Assembly (NCBI RefSeq): GCF_016342275.1
Contig: NZ_JAEIOT010000007.1
Coordinates: 186,001 to 250,000 of the forward strand
From: Corynebacterium marambiense
GTDB lineage: Bacteria; Actinomycetota; Actinomycetes; Mycobacteriales; Mycobacteriaceae
Length of the DNA stretch: 64,000 nt
Direction: 5' to 3'
In this document: positions 1-9,256 of the stretch, piece after piece
Layout of the letters: every line of letters begins with the position of its first letter
Position numbering within the stretch: position 1 is the first letter of the stretch
The notes under the pieces: model-generated
What the model was told of the DNA's origin: nothing
The model's database searches: none
Seen by the model: only the letters and a program-made list of their open reading frames with translations
Position numbers and translations under genes: made by a program

Positions 1-1
1 C

Positions 2-760
2 GCCCTGCTCGTGTTCATCGCGGTAGTGCGCGCCGCCCGCCGCCGCGAGGTCATCATCCAGGCCTTCATCCAAGGCATTGGAGTTATCATCCAGGCGATC
101 CTCGGCGGAATCTCCGTCCACCTGGAGCTCCGGTGGTGGTCGGTGGCCATGCACTTCCTGCCGTCGATGCTCCTCGTCTGGCTCGCCGCGATCCTGTGGG
201 TGCGGATCGCCGAGCCCGATGACGGCACCCCTACCGAAACCTATCCCAGACCGCTCCGTTCCCTGGCGGTCCTCTCCGCGGCGACTCTGGCGGTCGTTCT
301 CGGAACGGGAACGATGGTCACCGGCGCCGGAGTGCACTCCGGCGACTCCGGGGTCGGCATGGAGGGCCGGTTGGACATCGATCTCGCCCGCATCGCAAAC
401 ATCCACGCCCACTTCATGTACCTGTACCTCGGGCTGACGGTAGGCCTGGTCATCGCGCTCGTCACCGTCGGGGCGGCGCTCCGAGCCAGGCGGATCGGGT
501 GGATCCTCATCGGGTTCATTATCCTGCAGGCGGCGATCGGCATCATCCAGTTCAACTTCGGCGTCCCCCGGTGGACCGTCCCGGTCCACGTGGGTCTCTC
601 CGGAACAGTGGTCGCATTCACCGGTGTGCTCTTCGCCTACGGCCGGGACAGAGTCGGAGGAGATGTGGGAACCACCGGCTCCCGCGACGGTGACCGGCGG
701 CGCCGGAAACGCACCTCCGCACGGGATGCCGGAGTCGGCGGCGGAGCCCGCGTAGCCTGA
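2..760 (+). CDS. ctaA: Heme A synthase (COX15/CtaA family), 5' end outside the window
   Basis: The reading frame is open from base 2, so this is the C-terminal part (about 252 codons) of a longer membrane protein. It has at least six hydrophobic segments and the helix-borne histidines typical of heme A synthase (IANIHAHFMYLYLG and VPVHVGLSG). The family oxidises the C8 methyl of heme O to give the heme A of aa3 cytochrome oxidase in the cytoplasmic membrane. The last 35 residues are a polar, Arg/Gly-rich cytoplasmic tail. The heme O synthase gene ctaB, which supplies the substrate, is two genes away in the opposite orientation. The GTG at 11 is only the first start-like codon inside the window, not the real start. 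Confidence 0.88.
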   Translation, partial: ALLVFIAVVRAARRREVIIQAFIQGIGVIIQAILGGISVHLELRWWSVAMHFLPSMLLVWLAAILWVRIAEPDDGTPTETYPRPLRSLAVLSAATLAVVLGTGTMVTGAGVHSGDSGVGMEGRLDIDLARIANIHAHFMYLYLGLTVGLVIALVTVGAALRARRIGWILIGFIILQAAIGIIQFNFGVPRWTVPVHVGLSGTVVAFTGVLFAYGRDRVGGDVGTTGSRDGDRRRRKRTSARDAGVGGGARVA

Positions 761-788
761 TCACGGGCGGCGGGCTGGTGACGCACGT

Positions 789-800
789 TAAGATTGACCT
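789..800 (+). promoter_or_regulatory. -10 element placing the transcript start on the qor ATG (leaderless)
   Basis: TAAGAT at 789-794 fits the actinobacterial TANNNT -10 element. Counting seven bases on from its last T puts the transcription start at 801, the A of the qor start codon. No Shine-Dalgarno sequence is visible before that ATG and no good -35 is seen. This is inference from spacing. Confidence 0.5.
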
Positions 801-1763
801 ATGCGAGCTATCCGGATATCCAGTCACGGCGGGCCCGAGGTTCTGGAACCCGCCGATGCCCCACGCCCCACGCCGAATGATGACCAGGTTCTGGTTGCCG
901 TTGACGTCGCCGGGGTCAACTACATCGACACCTACTACCGGGAAGGCGTCTACAACGCCGAGCTCCCGTTCATCCCCGGACTCGAGGGAACGGGCCGCGT
1001 CGTCGAGGATCCTCGCGGCGAGATCGCCGAGGGAACCCTCGTCGCCTGGTGCGATGCCTTCGGTTCCTACGCGGAGTACACCGTCGTCCCCCGGGACCGG
1101 CTCGTCGCCGTACCCCGCGGAATCAATCCCCACACAGCCGCATCCATGCTCCTCCAGGGGATCACCGCGCACTACCTCACCGACGGCGTCTATTCACTGC
1201 GCGACGGCGACACCTGTCTGCTGACGGCGGGTGCCGGTGGGGTCGGCCTGCTCGCCACACAGATGGCGGCCGCCCGAGGCGCGACCGTCTACGCGGTGGT
1301 GTCCACCGATGAGAAAGATGAGCTCGCCCGCCGCGCCGGTGCCGCCGAGGTATTCCGCTACTCCGACCGCCTCGCCGACCAGGTGCGGCACGCCAACGGC
1401 GGAAACGGTGTCGACGTGGTCTACGACGGAGTCGGCAAGGCCACCTTCGACCAGTCCCTGCGGGCGGTGCGTCCACGGGGCACCGTGTGCCTGTTCGGTG
1501 CAGCCTCCGGACCCGTGGACCCCATCGATCCGCAGCTGCTGAACACCCACGGATCGATCTTCCTCACACGGCCCTCCATTGGCGCGTGGACCGCGCGGGA
1601 GGGTGAGTTCGTCATGCGGGCTCAGGCCGTCACCCAGGCGATCGTCGAGGGACGGCTGAATGTCCGCGTCGGATCCGTCCATCGGCTCGAGGATGCCGCC
1701 GTGGCGCACCGTGAACTCGAATCCAGGGCTACCACCGGGGCGATCGTCCTCGAGGTCTCATGA
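801..1763 (+). CDS. qor: NADPH:quinone oxidoreductase, zinc-free MDR family
   Basis: A 320-residue medium-chain dehydrogenase/reductase. An N-terminal GroES-like domain (about 1-120) is followed by a Rossmann domain with the nucleotide loop GAGGVGLLATQMA near residue 145. The catalytic and structural zinc cysteines of alcohol dehydrogenases are absent, as in quinone oxidoreductases and zeta-crystallins. Members transfer electrons from NADPH to quinones or other activated carbonyls; the substrate here is unknown. It follows the heme A synthase gene by 40 bp, but a -10 element at 789-794 suggests its own leaderless transcript. A terminator hairpin shared with ctaB follows the stop. Confidence 0.88.
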   Translation: MRAIRISSHGGPEVLEPADAPRPTPNDDQVLVAVDVAGVNYIDTYYREGVYNAELPFIPGLEGTGRVVEDPRGEIAEGTLVAWCDAFGSYAEYTVVPRDRLVAVPRGINPHTAASMLLQGITAHYLTDGVYSLRDGDTCLLTAGAGGVGLLATQMAAARGATVYAVVSTDEKDELARRAGAAEVFRYSDRLADQVRHANGGNGVDVVYDGVGKATFDQSLRAVRPRGTVCLFGAASGPVDPIDPQLLNTHGSIFLTRPSIGAWTAREGEFVMRAQAVTQAIVEGRLNVRVGSVHRLEDAAVAHRELESRATTGAIVLEVS

Positions 1764-1767
1764 AGAA

Positions 1768-1794
1768 GTGCCCCGGCCGGGAAGGCCGGGGCAC
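1768..1794. terminator. Bidirectional terminator hairpin between qor and ctaB
   Basis: GTGCCCCGGCC (1768-1778) and GGCCGGGGCAC (1784-1794) form a perfect 11-bp stem with a 5-nt loop, between two converging stop codons. There is no T-tract on either side, which is usual for high-GC actinobacterial terminators. Confidence 0.75.
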
Positions 1795-1816
1795 CCGCGG
1801 TGTTCGTGTCGTACGC

Positions 1817-2749
1817 TCAGAAGAAGGTCGTGGATACCCCGAGCATCTGCCCGACTGTCTCCAGCCCGAAGAAGGCATCGAGTGACAGCGCGACGAAGAC
1901 CGCCGCGAGGTAGTTGTTCGAGAGGATAAAGAGCTTCAGCGGTTTGACCTCCACTCCACGTAGGACGGCGCGATGCAGGAGGTGGGCCATGATGAGGAAC
2001 CACGCACCCGCAGCGACCGCCACAGCCGCGTAGATGAATCCCGCGGCCGGAATAAGCAGGAAGGTCGTGATCACAGTCGCCCAGGTGTACAACACGATCT
2101 GGCGGGTCACCTGTGACTCCGTACGGACCACCGGCATCATCGGCACACCCGCGGCCCGGTAGTCCTCCTTGTACCGCATCGCCAGAGCCCACGTGTGCGG
2201 CGGTGTCCAGAAGAATATGATGAGGAACAGCACGATCGCCTGCCACCACTGGGGTGGTACTCCGGCGGGGAGATTGTCAGTGATCACCGCCCATCCGACG
2301 ACAACCGGCATGCAGCCGGCGGCTCCACCCCACACGACATTCTGCGGAGTGCGGCGCTTCAGCCACTTGGTGTAGACGAAGATGTAGAACGCGATGGTGG
2401 CCATAACGAACAGCGCGGCGAGGAGGGACCGGCACAGCAGCCACAGCCAGAGGAAACTGACCACCGTCAGCGTCCACGCGAAGATGGTGGCGTTCCGGTT
2501 GGTCACGACCATCTTCGCGAGCGGACGTCGCTCCGTACGTTTCATCACCTTGTCGATGTCACTGTCCGCGACCATGTTGAAGGTGTTCGCCGCAGCGGCG
2601 CCCATCCACCCACCGACCACGGTCAGGAGGATCAACCCGACGTGGTTCTCACCACGGTCCGCCTGGAGCATCGCGGGGATCGTGGCGACCAGAAGTAGCT
2701 CGATGACTCTTGGTTTCGTCAGCGCAAGGTACGCCTTTATCGTCTCCAA
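1817..2749 (-). CDS. ctaB: Protoheme IX farnesyltransferase (heme O synthase)
   Basis: A 310-residue polytopic membrane prenyltransferase of the UbiA/COX10 family. It adds a farnesyl group to protoheme to make heme O, which the neighbouring CtaA converts to heme A for cytochrome aa3. The Asp-rich metal/prenyl-diphosphate motif is seen as [20 protein letters not shown] near residue 65, and the N-terminal [11 protein letters not shown] is typical. The start is TTG at 2749, with GGAGGA eight bases upstream. It diverges from tkt across a 457-bp intergenic region. Full length for the family, with about eight to nine hydrophobic helices. Confidence 0.93.
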   Translation of the reverse strand: METIKAYLALTKPRVIELLLVATIPAMLQADRGENHVGLILLTVVGGWMGAAAANTFNMVADSDIDKVMKRTERRPLAKMVVTNRNATIFAWTLTVVSFLWLWLLCRSLLAALFVMATIAFYIFVYTKWLKRRTPQNVVWGGAAGCMPVVVGWAVITDNLPAGVPPQWWQAIVLFLIIFFWTPPHTWALAMRYKEDYRAAGVPMMPVVRTESQVTRQIVLYTWATVITTFLLIPAAGFIYAAVAVAAGAWFLIMAHLLHRAVLRGVEVKPLKLFILSNNYLAAVFVALSLDAFFGLETVGQMLGVSTTFF

Positions 2750-3206
2750 GGACCATTCCTCCAGCAGATGTCGGGTCGAAGCGCCAGTGAGTCTCGGGCT
2801 TCAGGGGTATGCCATCGGGGGCGACGCCCGGTCAACCGGATCCCTCCAGCGTGATTCCGGAGCCGGAATGTGTGAAAGACGGACCCACCACTGACGTGGC
2901 AGTGTGCCCTCGGCAATAAACTGAGGGTACACACCCGATCGATCTTAACTGCCGTCGGCCCCTGTTCACAGTCTCAGGTATCGACCTCCCCCTTCCGGAA
3001 CCGCCCCGCCGTACCCCTACCGGTGCCGGGTGATTCCGCCGTCACCCCCACCACGATCCAGCATTCCGTGAACCCGCCATCGGGCCGGGAGCACACGGAT
3101 ACCGACGAGCCGTTAAGCTGGTGACGTTGACCGCCCCGGGGCACACGTCCCGCGGCTGACGAGCGCGCCAGTATCTGGCCATCCGAACGAAACGAGGAAC
3201 CAGACC
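2750..3206. promoter_or_regulatory. Divergent ctaB/tkt intergenic region without a gene
   Basis: These 457 bp separate two divergent starts, so they must carry both promoters. The tkt side ends in GAGGAA seven bases before the GTG start at 3207. A weak TANNNT match (TAAGCT) lies at 3114-3119 without a clear -35. I saw no credible small ORF, no strong inverted repeat, and no match to the cAMP-regulator (GlxR) consensus. Confidence 0.55.
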
Positions 3207-5306
3207 GTGACACTGTCTGACGAATTGAAGGAATCCACCCGCCGCAACTACCCGGAGGACTGGACCGACCTCGACACCCGGGCCGTCGACACGGCCCGCA
3301 TCCTGGCTGCTGATGCGGTGCAGAACTGCGGGTCGGGACACCCTGGGACCGCGATGAGCCTCGCCCCCCTCGCGTATACGCTCTTCCAGCGCACGATGGA
3401 CATCAATCCCGCTGAGCCGACCTGGGCCGGCCGCGACCGCTTTGTCCTGTCCTGCGGGCACTCCTCGCTGACCCAGTACATCCAGCTCTTCCTCGGTGGC
3501 TTCGGTCTCGAGATGAACGATCTCGAGACACTCCGGACCTGGGGCGCGAAGACCCCGGGACACCCCGAGTACCGACACACCGACGGGGTCGAGATCACCA
3601 CCGGCCCCCTCGGACAGGGCCTCGCTTCCGCGGTCGGCATGGCGATGGCCGCGCGCCGCGAGCGAGGGCTCTTCGATCCCGAGGCACCCACTGGCGAATC
3701 CCCCTTCGACCACTTCATCTACTGCATCGCCTCCGACGGCGACATCGAGGAGGGCGTGACCAGCGAGGCGAGTTCCCTCGCCGGAACGCAGGCACTCAGC
3801 AACCTTATCGTGTTCTGGGACGACAACCGGATCTCGATCGAGGAAGATACCCAGATCGCCTTCACCGAGGACACCGTCGCCCGCTACGCGGCCTACGGGT
3901 GGCAGACCCTCGAGGTCGAATCCGGTGAGGATGTCGCAGCGCTCGAGTCAGCGATTGAGGAGGCCAAGGCCGATACCTCCCGCCCGTCCTTCATCAGAGT
4001 CCGCACGATCATCGGTTACCCGGCTCCGAACATGATGAATACCGGCGCGGTTCACGGCGCAGCGCTCGGCGACGACGAGGTCGCCGCGACGAAGAAGGTA
4101 CTCGGTTTCGACCCCGATGTGTCCTTCCACATCGACGACGAGGTGCTAGCCCACACCCGTTCCCTCGCGGATCGGGCCGCCCGGAAGACCGCAGCGTGGA
4201 CCGAGAGATTCGATGCCTGGGCCGAAGCCAACCCGGAGCGCAGGGAGCTGTTCGATCGGCTCGCGGCCCGCACGCTCCCGCAGGGCTGGGCCGACGGCCT
4301 GCCGACCTGGGAGGCGGACGCCAAGGGTGTCGCCACCCGAAAAGCCTCCGAGGCAGTCCTCCAGGCACTCGGTGCGACGCTGCCCGAGCTCTGGGGCGGT
4401 TCCGCCGATCTCGCGGGCTCCAACAACACCGTCATCAAGGGCGCACCGTCCTTCGGTCCCGAGCACATCACGACCGACACGTGGACCACGAACCCCTACG
4501 GCCGGAACCTGCACTTCGGTATCCGCGAGCACGCGATGGGCTCGATCATGAACGGCATCGCCCTGCACGGCGGCACCCGCCCTTACGGCGGCACCTTCCT
4601 GATCTTCTCTGACTACATGCGTCCCGCGGTGCGCCTTGCCGCACTGATGGGTACCGACGCCTACTACGTCTGGACCCACGACTCCATCGGTCTGGGCGAG
4701 GACGGCCCGACCCACCAGCCGGTCGAGCAGCTTGCGAGCCTCCGTGCCATCCCCAACTTCTCGATGCTCCGCCCCGCGGACGCGAACGAAACCGCGGCAG
4801 CGTGGAAGCACTCCCTGCTCTACCGGGAGGGGCCGAAGGGCCTCGCGCTCACTCGCCAGAATGTCCCGGTTCTCGAGGGGACCGCAGAGAAAGCCGATGA
4901 GGGAGTCGCCCGCGGCGCCTACATCCTGGTCGAGGGGTCCAAACCCACCCCGGACGTGATCCTCATGGGTTCTGGCTCCGAGGTACAGCTCGCCGTCGAG
5001 GCGGCCGCGGTCCTCGAGCAGGACGGCATCGCCGCCCGCGTCGTCTCCGTCCCGTGCATGGACTGGTTCGAGGAGCAGGATGCCGGGTACATCGAGTCCG
5101 TCCTCCCGGCGTCCGTTACCGCCCGAGTCTCCGTCGAGGCCGGCATCGCGATGCCGTGGTACCGCTGGCTCGGTACCGCAGGACGCCCGGTCTCCCTGGA
5201 GCACTTTGGTGCATCCGCACCGTACGAGAAGCTGTTCGAGGAGTTCGGCATCACGACCGACGCGGTCGTCGCCGCTGCCCGTGAGTCTCTCTCCGCAGCA
5301 CGCTGA
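3207..5306 (+). CDS. tkt: Transketolase
   Basis: A 699-residue thiamine diphosphate enzyme of the non-oxidative pentose phosphate pathway. It moves two-carbon units between ketose and aldose phosphates in the cytoplasm. Visible hallmarks are GSGHPG with the donor-site His45, the TPP/metal motif beginning SDGDIEEG at about 176 and ending with DDNRIS, a central pyrimidine-binding domain with GIREHAMGSIMNGIALHGG, and the C-terminal transketolase domain. Length is normal. Start is GTG at 3207 with GAGGAA upstream. It is the first gene of the tkt-tal-zwf-opcA-pgl block, and hairpins in the downstream gaps suggest the block is not one uniform transcript. Confidence 0.97.
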   Translation: MTLSDELKESTRRNYPEDWTDLDTRAVDTARILAADAVQNCGSGHPGTAMSLAPLAYTLFQRTMDINPAEPTWAGRDRFVLSCGHSSLTQYIQLFLGGFGLEMNDLETLRTWGAKTPGHPEYRHTDGVEITTGPLGQGLASAVGMAMAARRERGLFDPEAPTGESPFDHFIYCIASDGDIEEGVTSEASSLAGTQALSNLIVFWDDNRISIEEDTQIAFTEDTVARYAAYGWQTLEVESGEDVAALESAIEEAKADTSRPSFIRVRTIIGYPAPNMMNTGAVHGAALGDDEVAATKKVLGFDPDVSFHIDDEVLAHTRSLADRAARKTAAWTERFDAWAEANPERRELFDRLAARTLPQGWADGLPTWEADAKGVATRKASEAVLQALGATLPELWGGSADLAGSNNTVIKGAPSFGPEHITTDTWTTNPYGRNLHFGIREHAMGSIMNGIALHGGTRPYGGTFLIFSDYMRPAVRLAALMGTDAYYVWTHDSIGLGEDGPTHQPVEQLASLRAIPNFSMLRPADANETAAAWKHSLLYREGPKGLALTRQNVPVLEGTAEKADEGVARGAYILVEGSKPTPDVILMGSGSEVQLAVEAAAVLEQDGIAARVVSVPCMDWFEEQDAGYIESVLPASVTARVSVEAGIAMPWYRWLGTAGRPVSLEHFGASAPYEKLFEEFGITTDAVVAAARESLSAAR

Positions 5307-5326
5307 CAACTCACCCGCCCGCTAGC

Positions 5327-5369
5327 CGGGCCACCGCGTCTCCTCGTGTTGTGGGGTCGTGGTGGCCCG
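5327..5369 (+). terminator. Hairpin after tkt
   Basis: CGGGCCACC (5327-5335) pairs with GGTGGCCCG (5361-5369), giving a 9-bp stem with a 25-nt loop 20 bp after the tkt stop. No T-tract. It could be a partial terminator or an mRNA 3' stabiliser before tal. Confidence 0.45.
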
Positions 5370-5483
5370 ATCCACGGTCGCCGTAGATTCCGCGACGCTG
5401 CACCACAGGAGAAAGCCGACTACCCTCGTGTTCCGGAACCGAGGGACAGTTGAACCCCCACGCCTGCACTAGGAGCCGCCACC

Positions 5484-6563
5484 ATGAACCACATCGATGA
5501 ACTCGCCGAGATCGGCACTGCCACCTGGCTCGATGATCTCTCCCGCGACCGCTTGGACAGCGGAAACCTCAAGGAGCTCCTGACCTCCAAGTCCATCGTC
5601 GGGGTGACCACCAACCCGGCGATCTTCGCCGCAGCCATGACGAGTGGCACCGCCTACGACGACCAGATTGCCGTCCTCAAGTCCGAGGGAGCCGACGTCG
5701 ACGCCGCGGTCTACGCCATGGCCGTCGATGATGTCCGCCGCGCGTGCGACGTCTTCCGGGACACGTTCGAGCGCACCGGCGGAGTCGATGGGCGGGTGTC
5801 GATCGAGGTCGATCCCCGCATCTCCGATGACGCCGAGGCGACCATCGCCCAGGCCCGGGAGTTGTGGAACAGGGTCGACCGCCCCAACCTCCTCATCAAG
5901 ATCCCCGCGACCCCCGGCTCGCTTCCCGCCATCACCCGGGCACTAGCCGAGGGAATCAGTGTGAACGTCACTCTGATCTTCTCCTGTGACCGCTACCGCG
6001 AGGTCATTGACGCGTACATCGCCGGCATTCGGGCTGCAGCGGAGAACGGCCATGACGTGGCTGGTATCCAATCCGTTGCATCCTTGTTCATCTCTCGCCT
6101 CGACGTCGAGGTCGACCGTAGGCTCGAGGAGATCGGGACCAACGCCGCACTCGCGCTGCGTGGCAAGGCCGGTGTCGCCAACGCCCGTCTAGCCTACGAG
6201 CTGTTCCGCATCTCCTTCGCCGATGCCGCGCTGCCCGAAGGTGCCACCATCCAGCGTCCGCTGTGGGCATCGACCGGGGTCAAGAACCCCAATTACCCCG
6301 ACACCCTGTATGTGACGGAGCTCGCTGGTCCCCAGACGGTCAACACCATGCCCGAACCCACGATCGATGCGGTCCTCGAGCAGGGTACCCTCCACGGAGA
6401 CACCCTCACCGACCGTGCCGAGGAATCCCGCGAGGTGCTCGCAGCTCTCACGGCAGTCGGCATCGACCTCGATGACGTCTTCGACGTCCTCGAACGCGAG
6501 GGCGTGGAGAAGTTCGAGAAGAGTTGGAACGAGCTCCTCGACTCCATGCGCCGACGCCTCTGA
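5484..6563 (+). CDS. tal: Transaldolase
   Basis: A 359-residue transaldolase of the long actinobacterial/cyanobacterial type. It exchanges a three-carbon unit between sedoheptulose 7-phosphate and glyceraldehyde 3-phosphate through a Schiff base. The catalytic lysine is Lys139 in [11 protein letters not shown], followed by the family signature [22 protein letters not shown]. The N-terminal [11 protein letters not shown] loop is also present. ATG at 5484 has AGGAG eleven bases upstream. It lies between tkt and zwf in the classic corynebacterial order, with 177 bp upstream and 87 bp downstream, the latter holding a perfect 13-bp hairpin. Confidence 0.97.
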   Translation: MNHIDELAEIGTATWLDDLSRDRLDSGNLKELLTSKSIVGVTTNPAIFAAAMTSGTAYDDQIAVLKSEGADVDAAVYAMAVDDVRRACDVFRDTFERTGGVDGRVSIEVDPRISDDAEATIAQARELWNRVDRPNLLIKIPATPGSLPAITRALAEGISVNVTLIFSCDRYREVIDAYIAGIRAAAENGHDVAGIQSVASLFISRLDVEVDRRLEEIGTNAALALRGKAGVANARLAYELFRISFADAALPEGATIQRPLWASTGVKNPNYPDTLYVTELAGPQTVNTMPEPTIDAVLEQGTLHGDTLTDRAEESREVLAALTAVGIDLDDVFDVLEREGVEKFEKSWNELLDSMRRRL

Positions 6564-6583
6564 CCGTTTTCCTCCTCGACACC

Positions 6584-6619
6584 ATCCACCCACCGGTGAC
6601 AGTGAGCCGGTGGGTGGAT
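6584..6619 (+). terminator. Perfect 13-bp hairpin between tal and zwf
   Basis: ATCCACCCACCGG (6584-6596) and CCGGTGGGTGGAT (6607-6619) are exact reverse complements around a 10-nt loop. It lies 20 bp after the tal stop and 31 bp before the zwf start. No T-tract follows. Confidence 0.65.
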
Positions 6620-6650
6620 CCCACCACCGACAAAGCAGGCAGACACAACC

Positions 6651-8207
6651 GTGAGCAATACCCTGACCGGCCTCCCCGACAATGCACCCTGGTTCAATCC
6701 ACTCCGCGACAGCCAGGACAAACGCCTGCCGCGCATCGCCGGTCCCTGCGGAATGGTGATATTCGGCGTCACGGGCGACCTCGCCCGGAAGAAGCTCCTT
6801 CCGGCGATCTACGATCTGGCGAACCGGGGACTACTCCCCGCAGGCTTCGCCCTGGTGGGTTACGGGCGACGGGAGTGGTCGAAACAGGATTTCGAGGACT
6901 ACGTGCACGAAGCCGTCGTCGCCGGTGCCCGAACCGAGGTCCGGGCCAATGTCTGGGAGAGGCTCGCCGAGGGAATGGAATTCATCAGCGGTACCTTCCG
7001 TGACGATGCCGCCTTCGACACCCTCGGTGCGAAGCTCGCGGAACTCGACCGTACCCGGGGCACGGCCGGGAACTGGGGTTTCTATCTCTCCGTTCCCCCG
7101 GACTACTTCTCCGACGTCTGCCACCAGCTGAAGCGATCCGGATTAGCGGAGGCCCCCGCCAACTCCTGGCGCCGCGTCATCATCGAGAAGCCCTTCGGTC
7201 ACGATCAGGACTCCGCCCGGGAACTCAACCGCGTGGTCAACGCGGTGTTCCCCGAGGACTCTGTGTTCCGGATCGACCACTACTTGGGCAAGGAGACCGT
7301 CCAGAACATCATGGCGCTCCGGTTCGCGAACCAGCTGTTCGATCCCCTCTGGAACAGCCACTATATCGACCACGTACAGATCACAATGGCGGAGGACATC
7401 GGTCTCGGTGGCCGCGCCGGCTACTACGACGGCATCGGCGCCGCCCGCGATGTCATCCAGAACCACCTGCTCCAGCTCCTCGCGCTGACAGCGATGGAGG
7501 AACCAGTGAGTTTCACTCCGGCGGAACTCCAGGCCGAGAAAATCAAGGTCCTCCGCGCCACGGCCCCCGTGTACCCGCTCGCCAAGACCACGGCGCGGGG
7601 CCAGTACACGGCCGGGTGGCAGGGCTCCACCCGTGTTCCCGGTCTCCGTGAGGAGGAGGGGTTCTCGGATGACTCCAACACTGAGACCTACGCCGCCTGC
7701 ACCCTGGAGATCAATTCCCGCCGCTGGGCCGGGGTACCGTTTTACCTCCGGACGGGAAAGCGACTCGGTCGGAGGGTCACGGAGATCGCGCTGATCTTCA
7801 AGCCCGCCCCCCATCTGCCATTCGGTGACGTCATGACCTCGGCGCTGGGCCAGAACGCCGTCGTGATCCGGGTTCAGCCGGACGAGGGCGTCCTCATGCG
7901 TTTCGGTTCCAAGGTCCCCGGCTCCACCATGGAGGTCCGCGACGTCAACATGGACTTCTCCTATTCGGAGGCGTTCACCGAGGAGTCACCCGAGGCCTAT
8001 GAACGCCTCATCCTCGATGCGTTGCTCGACGAGTCGAGTCTCTTCCCCACCAACGAGGAGGTCGAGCTGTCCTGGCAGATCCTCGATCCGATCATCCAGT
8101 ACTGGGCACAGCACGGACGCCCCGAGGACTATGAGGCTGGCACCTGGGGTCCCGCGTCCGCGGACAGGATGCTGGCCCGCGAGGCCCGTACCTGGCGCCG
8201 ACCCTGA
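6651..8207 (+). CDS. zwf: Glucose-6-phosphate 1-dehydrogenase
   Basis: A 518-residue enzyme for the first, NADP-reducing step of the oxidative pentose phosphate pathway. The coenzyme loop GVTGDLARKKLLPAIYDL is at about residues 43-60, and the active-site signature RIDHYLGKETVQNIMALRF near 208 carries the catalytic His and Lys. Length matches the family. Start is GTG at 6651. It is followed by opcA, whose product is required for active Zwf in corynebacteria according to published work on that group, and by the lactonase gene, so the three genes form the NADPH-generating module. Confidence 0.97.
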   Translation: MSNTLTGLPDNAPWFNPLRDSQDKRLPRIAGPCGMVIFGVTGDLARKKLLPAIYDLANRGLLPAGFALVGYGRREWSKQDFEDYVHEAVVAGARTEVRANVWERLAEGMEFISGTFRDDAAFDTLGAKLAELDRTRGTAGNWGFYLSVPPDYFSDVCHQLKRSGLAEAPANSWRRVIIEKPFGHDQDSARELNRVVNAVFPEDSVFRIDHYLGKETVQNIMALRFANQLFDPLWNSHYIDHVQITMAEDIGLGGRAGYYDGIGAARDVIQNHLLQLLALTAMEEPVSFTPAELQAEKIKVLRATAPVYPLAKTTARGQYTAGWQGSTRVPGLREEEGFSDDSNTETYAACTLEINSRRWAGVPFYLRTGKRLGRRVTEIALIFKPAPHLPFGDVMTSALGQNAVVIRVQPDEGVLMRFGSKVPGSTMEVRDVNMDFSYSEAFTEESPEAYERLILDALLDESSLFPTNEEVELSWQILDPIIQYWAQHGRPEDYEAGTWGPASADRMLAREARTWRRP

Positions 8208-8259
8208 CGTCCGCCTCCCCCCACACTGCTCCCACGCCGTCCCAGTCCGAAAGGCACCC

Positions 8260-9228
8260 ATGATCATCACAATGCCCGACACCGACACCCGGGAGATCGC
8301 CGCCAAACTCGTGTCCATTCGTGAATGGGGTTCACAGGTCACGACGGGTCGGGTCCTCACCCTCATCGTCGTAGCTGACGCCGATGACGACGTCGAGGCA
8401 CTCATAGCCGCCACGAACGACGCGTCCCGGGAACATCCGTCCCGGGTCCTGGTCATGGTGACCGGTGACTCATCGGCGGAGGCGTCAACGGTCGACGCCG
8501 AGATCCGGATCGGCGGTGACGCTGGCGCCTCCGAAATCATCCTGATGCGGCTCAACGGCGAGGTCTCCGACCACGTTGAAGCCGTAGTCACCCCCTTGCT
8601 GCTGCCGGACACCCCGATCGTCGCCTGGTGGCCGGGTACAGCCCCCGTCAACCCCTCGACTGACCCCATCGGCCGGATCGCCGCGCGACGGATCACTGAC
8701 GCACTCTGCGATCCCCCGGAGGATTCGATCTACCGACGCCGGAATCACTACCGACCGGGCGACTCGGACATGGCCTGGTCACGGATCACCCAATGGCGCG
8801 GCGTTGTCGCGTCGACACTCGATCAGCCGCCGCACGAGGGGGTCCTCGATGCCGAGGTCCACGGGCCCGCGGACTCCCCCAGCGTCGATCTCGCCGCAGG
8901 GTGGCTCGCCGACCGATTCGGTGTCAACGTCGTCCGGCAGTCGACCGGTCAGGATGCCGTCCCCGTCGATGACGAGGGCCGCGAGTGTATCGCGATCACC
9001 CGCGTCGTTCTTTTCCGGAACCGGTCGACAATCACGGTGGAGGTCCGCGACGCGGAGACGCTCTCCGTCTCTGTCGACGGAGACCCCTACGGGCTCGTCG
9101 CCCTCGGCCGCCGGAGCCAGGCGGACTGCCTTGCGGAGGAGCTCCGACACCTTGACCCCGACCTCGCCTACGCGCGTGCACTACGTGGTCTGAACCGCGT
9201 TCGGTACGTTGACGCGTTCACCGACTGA
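8260..9228 (+). CDS. opcA: Glucose-6-phosphate dehydrogenase assembly protein OpcA
   Basis: A 322-residue OpcA homologue. The protein is needed for assembly or activity of G6PDH in cyanobacteria and actinobacteria and has no known catalytic site. I chose ATG at 8260, preceded by GAAAGG, because the longer open frame from 7999 only runs antiparallel to conserved zwf codons. The sequence has the characteristic central WWPGTAPVNPSTDPIGRIAARRITDA segment near 120-150. It lies 52 bp after zwf and 28 bp before pgl, so co-transcription with both is likely. Confidence 0.93.
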   Translation: MIITMPDTDTREIAAKLVSIREWGSQVTTGRVLTLIVVADADDDVEALIAATNDASREHPSRVLVMVTGDSSAEASTVDAEIRIGGDAGASEIILMRLNGEVSDHVEAVVTPLLLPDTPIVAWWPGTAPVNPSTDPIGRIAARRITDALCDPPEDSIYRRRNHYRPGDSDMAWSRITQWRGVVASTLDQPPHEGVLDAEVHGPADSPSVDLAAGWLADRFGVNVVRQSTGQDAVPVDDEGRECIAITRVVLFRNRSTITVEVRDAETLSVSVDGDPYGLVALGRRSQADCLAEELRHLDPDLAYARALRGLNRVRYVDAFTD

Positions 9229-9256
9229 TCATCACGACCCCAGGAAGGAACCCACC

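Noticed and set aside
2750..3206. cAMP-regulator (GlxR) site in the ctaB/tkt region
   Set aside because: TGTGA-like half-sites occur but none has the matching TCACA arm at the right spacing.
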